NCBI RefSeq assembly: GCF_003952365.1 | Contig: NZ_CP034443.1 | Location: forward strand, 6,255,001 to 6,319,000 | Reading direction: 5' to 3' | DNA length: 64,000 bases | Source of the DNA: Mesorhizobium sp. M9A.F.Ca.ET.002.03.1.2 | Lineage (GTDB): Bacteria > Pseudomonadota > Alphaproteobacteria > Rhizobiales > Rhizobiaceae | In this document: positions 63,100 to 64,000 of the stretch, in pieces | How the letters are laid out: every line of letters begins with the position of its first letter | Position numbering within the stretch: the stretch's first letter is position 1 | Made by a program: the position numbers and the translations under genes | The notes under the pieces: model-generated | The model's input: the letters and a program-made list of their open reading frames with translations, nothing else | Database searches by the model: none | What the model was told of the DNA's origin: nothing

Positions 63100-64000
63100 G
63101 ACGCTGCTCCCTCGGTTGCCGGGCCAAGAGTAGCAGAGCCTGCAGCCGGCGCCATACGGCCGGGGTTGAGGATGTTCTTCGGATCGAATTCGGCTTTGAG
63201 CCTTGCCGACAAAGCTGCCAGTTGCGGCGCCTGCGGCTCGAACACCGGCACGGCGGCGCGATGCGACGGGGCGGCGCGCACCAGCGTCGCGTGGCCGCCG
63301 CCATGTTTTCTGATCAGTCGGCGCAGCAGATCGGCTTCGGGATCGCCATGCTCCATGCGCAGCCAGATCAATCCGCCCTGCCAGTCATAGAAAGCATCGA
63401 CCGCCGCCTGCATGCGCAGCGCCAGCACCATCTGGTGGCCTTGTGACGGCGCCATGGAGACGCGCCACACCGGTTTTTCCGAACCATCGGCGAATGGGGC
63501 GCAATCCCTGACATCACGCCAGATGGAATGCGAGGCTTCGCCCGCAATCTCCTCCAGCGGGCCGGCATTGCGGAGCAGATCCTTCAGCGAGGCGATGCGG
63601 TAGGCAACCGACGGGCCAAAGCCTTCGACGCGCAGCAGCGTCGCCGCGGCGCTGCCGAGACTGCCGCCGGCAACCCGCGCCGCGACGCGTTCGGGAAGGT
63701 GCGCAGCGCTCGACACTTCGGCGCTGGAACCAAGCGCGAGCGCCATGGCGGCGGCGGCATGGTCGTCGAGCAGGCCGCGCAGAGCGAGCGTGACTTCGGT
63801 CTCGGCTGATGGCAGCACCTTGAAGGTGACATCGGTGAACACGGCCAGCGTGCCCCAGCTGTTGGCCATCAGCTTGGACAGATCGTAGCCGGTGACGTTC
63901 TTGACGACGCGGCCGCCAGACTTGAAGGCCTCGCCACGCCCAGAAACCACCGAGATGCCGAGGATGTGGTCGCGCGCCGCACCCGCCTTCAGCCGGCGCG
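63096..64000 (-). CDS. glcE: Glycolate oxidase FAD-binding subunit (5' end outside window)
   Basis: The frame is open to the right edge, so the start lies beyond it. The visible part includes GGRVVKNVTGYDLSKLMANSWGTLAVFTDVTFKVLP, the conserved end of the FAD-binding (PCMH) domain of GlcE, and ends with SARLKAEFDPKNILNPGRM, typical of the C-terminal covalent-flavin-type fold family. GlcE works with GlcD and GlcF to oxidise glycolate to glyoxylate. The neighbouring glcF supports the call. Confidence 0.9.
   Translation of the reverse strand, partial: RRLKAGAARDHILGISVVSGRGEAFKSGGRVVKNVTGYDLSKLMANSWGTLAVFTDVTFKVLPSAETEVTLALRGLLDDHAAAAMALALGSSAEVSSAAHLPERVAARVAGGSLGSAAATLLRVEGFGPSVAYRIASLKDLLRNAGPLEEIAGEASHSIWRDVRDCAPFADGSEKPVWRVSMAPSQGHQMVLALRMQAAVDAFYDWQGGLIWLRMEHGDPEADLLRRLIRKHGGGHATLVRAAPSHRAAVPVFEPQAPQLAALSARLKAEFDPKNILNPGRMAPAAGSATLGPATEGAAS

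Overview
The window looks like a Mesorhizobium-type alphaproteobacterium (Rhizobiales). Coding sequence is GC-rich, hisG/hisZ are paired, the intergenic palindromes have a rhizobial sequence style, and many translated genes read as rhizobial. No rRNA, CRISPR array or nod/nif gene is visible. The window divides at the 3' end of guaA near position 38,470. The left side is accessory, mosaic DNA with an integrase at its edge. The right side is ordinary chromosome.

Accessory part, 1-38,470. (a) 1-8,078 is one + strand operon with mostly ATGA overlaps: a stand-alone Rieske protein (cut by the window edge), an oxygenase catalytic subunit that has lost its Rieske core, a GST-like protein, an 8-oxoguanine-deaminase-type amidohydrolase, and a complete BMP-type nucleoside/purine ABC transporter. 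The layout recalls the NdmC/NdmD/NdmE methylxanthine N-demethylase, so oxidation and deamination of an imported purine-like compound is the best guess. (b) 8,195-11,285 is debris: a thioesterase tail, an IS5-family element, an IS481 fragment, an IS6 end, and a decayed four-carbon-acid locus in which only ltnD is intact. (c) 11,515-14,068 is a CpxP/CpxR/CpxA-like envelope stress unit. (d) 15,016-22,884 is a plant-signal-type LuxR-solo locus: a peptide ABC transporter, two proline-iminopeptidase-family hydrolases and a LuxR protein with the W57M/Y61W substitutions of the OryR/PipR subfamily. A shared 20-bp dyad lies upstream of each hydrolase. (e) 23,015-38,155 holds phage and IS relics, a broken STAND NTPase, iteron-like repeats, a DUF4238 gene, and a compact four-gene operon (PIMT-like methyltransferase, JmjC/cupin-8 oxygenase, 75-aa peptide, ferritin-like diiron protein). 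That operon is the best candidate for an undescribed pathway. Beyond it lie more pseudogenes, a class II tRNA-like sequence with an Ile-type anticodon, an AlpA regulator and a tyrosine recombinase beside guaA.

Chromosomal part, 38,473-64,000: guaA, a nucleosidase, a PaaI-type thioesterase, rsmB, aqpZ, katG with divergent oxyR, a VOC protein, two SRPBCC proteins, a GST, a Ca2+/H+ antiporter, an acyl-CoA synthetase, hisS-hisZ-hisG with rhizobial palindromic repeats, tag, an L,D-transpeptidase, an unusual folD, a DUF1963-like protein and glycolate oxidase genes (glcF, and glcE cut by the right edge).
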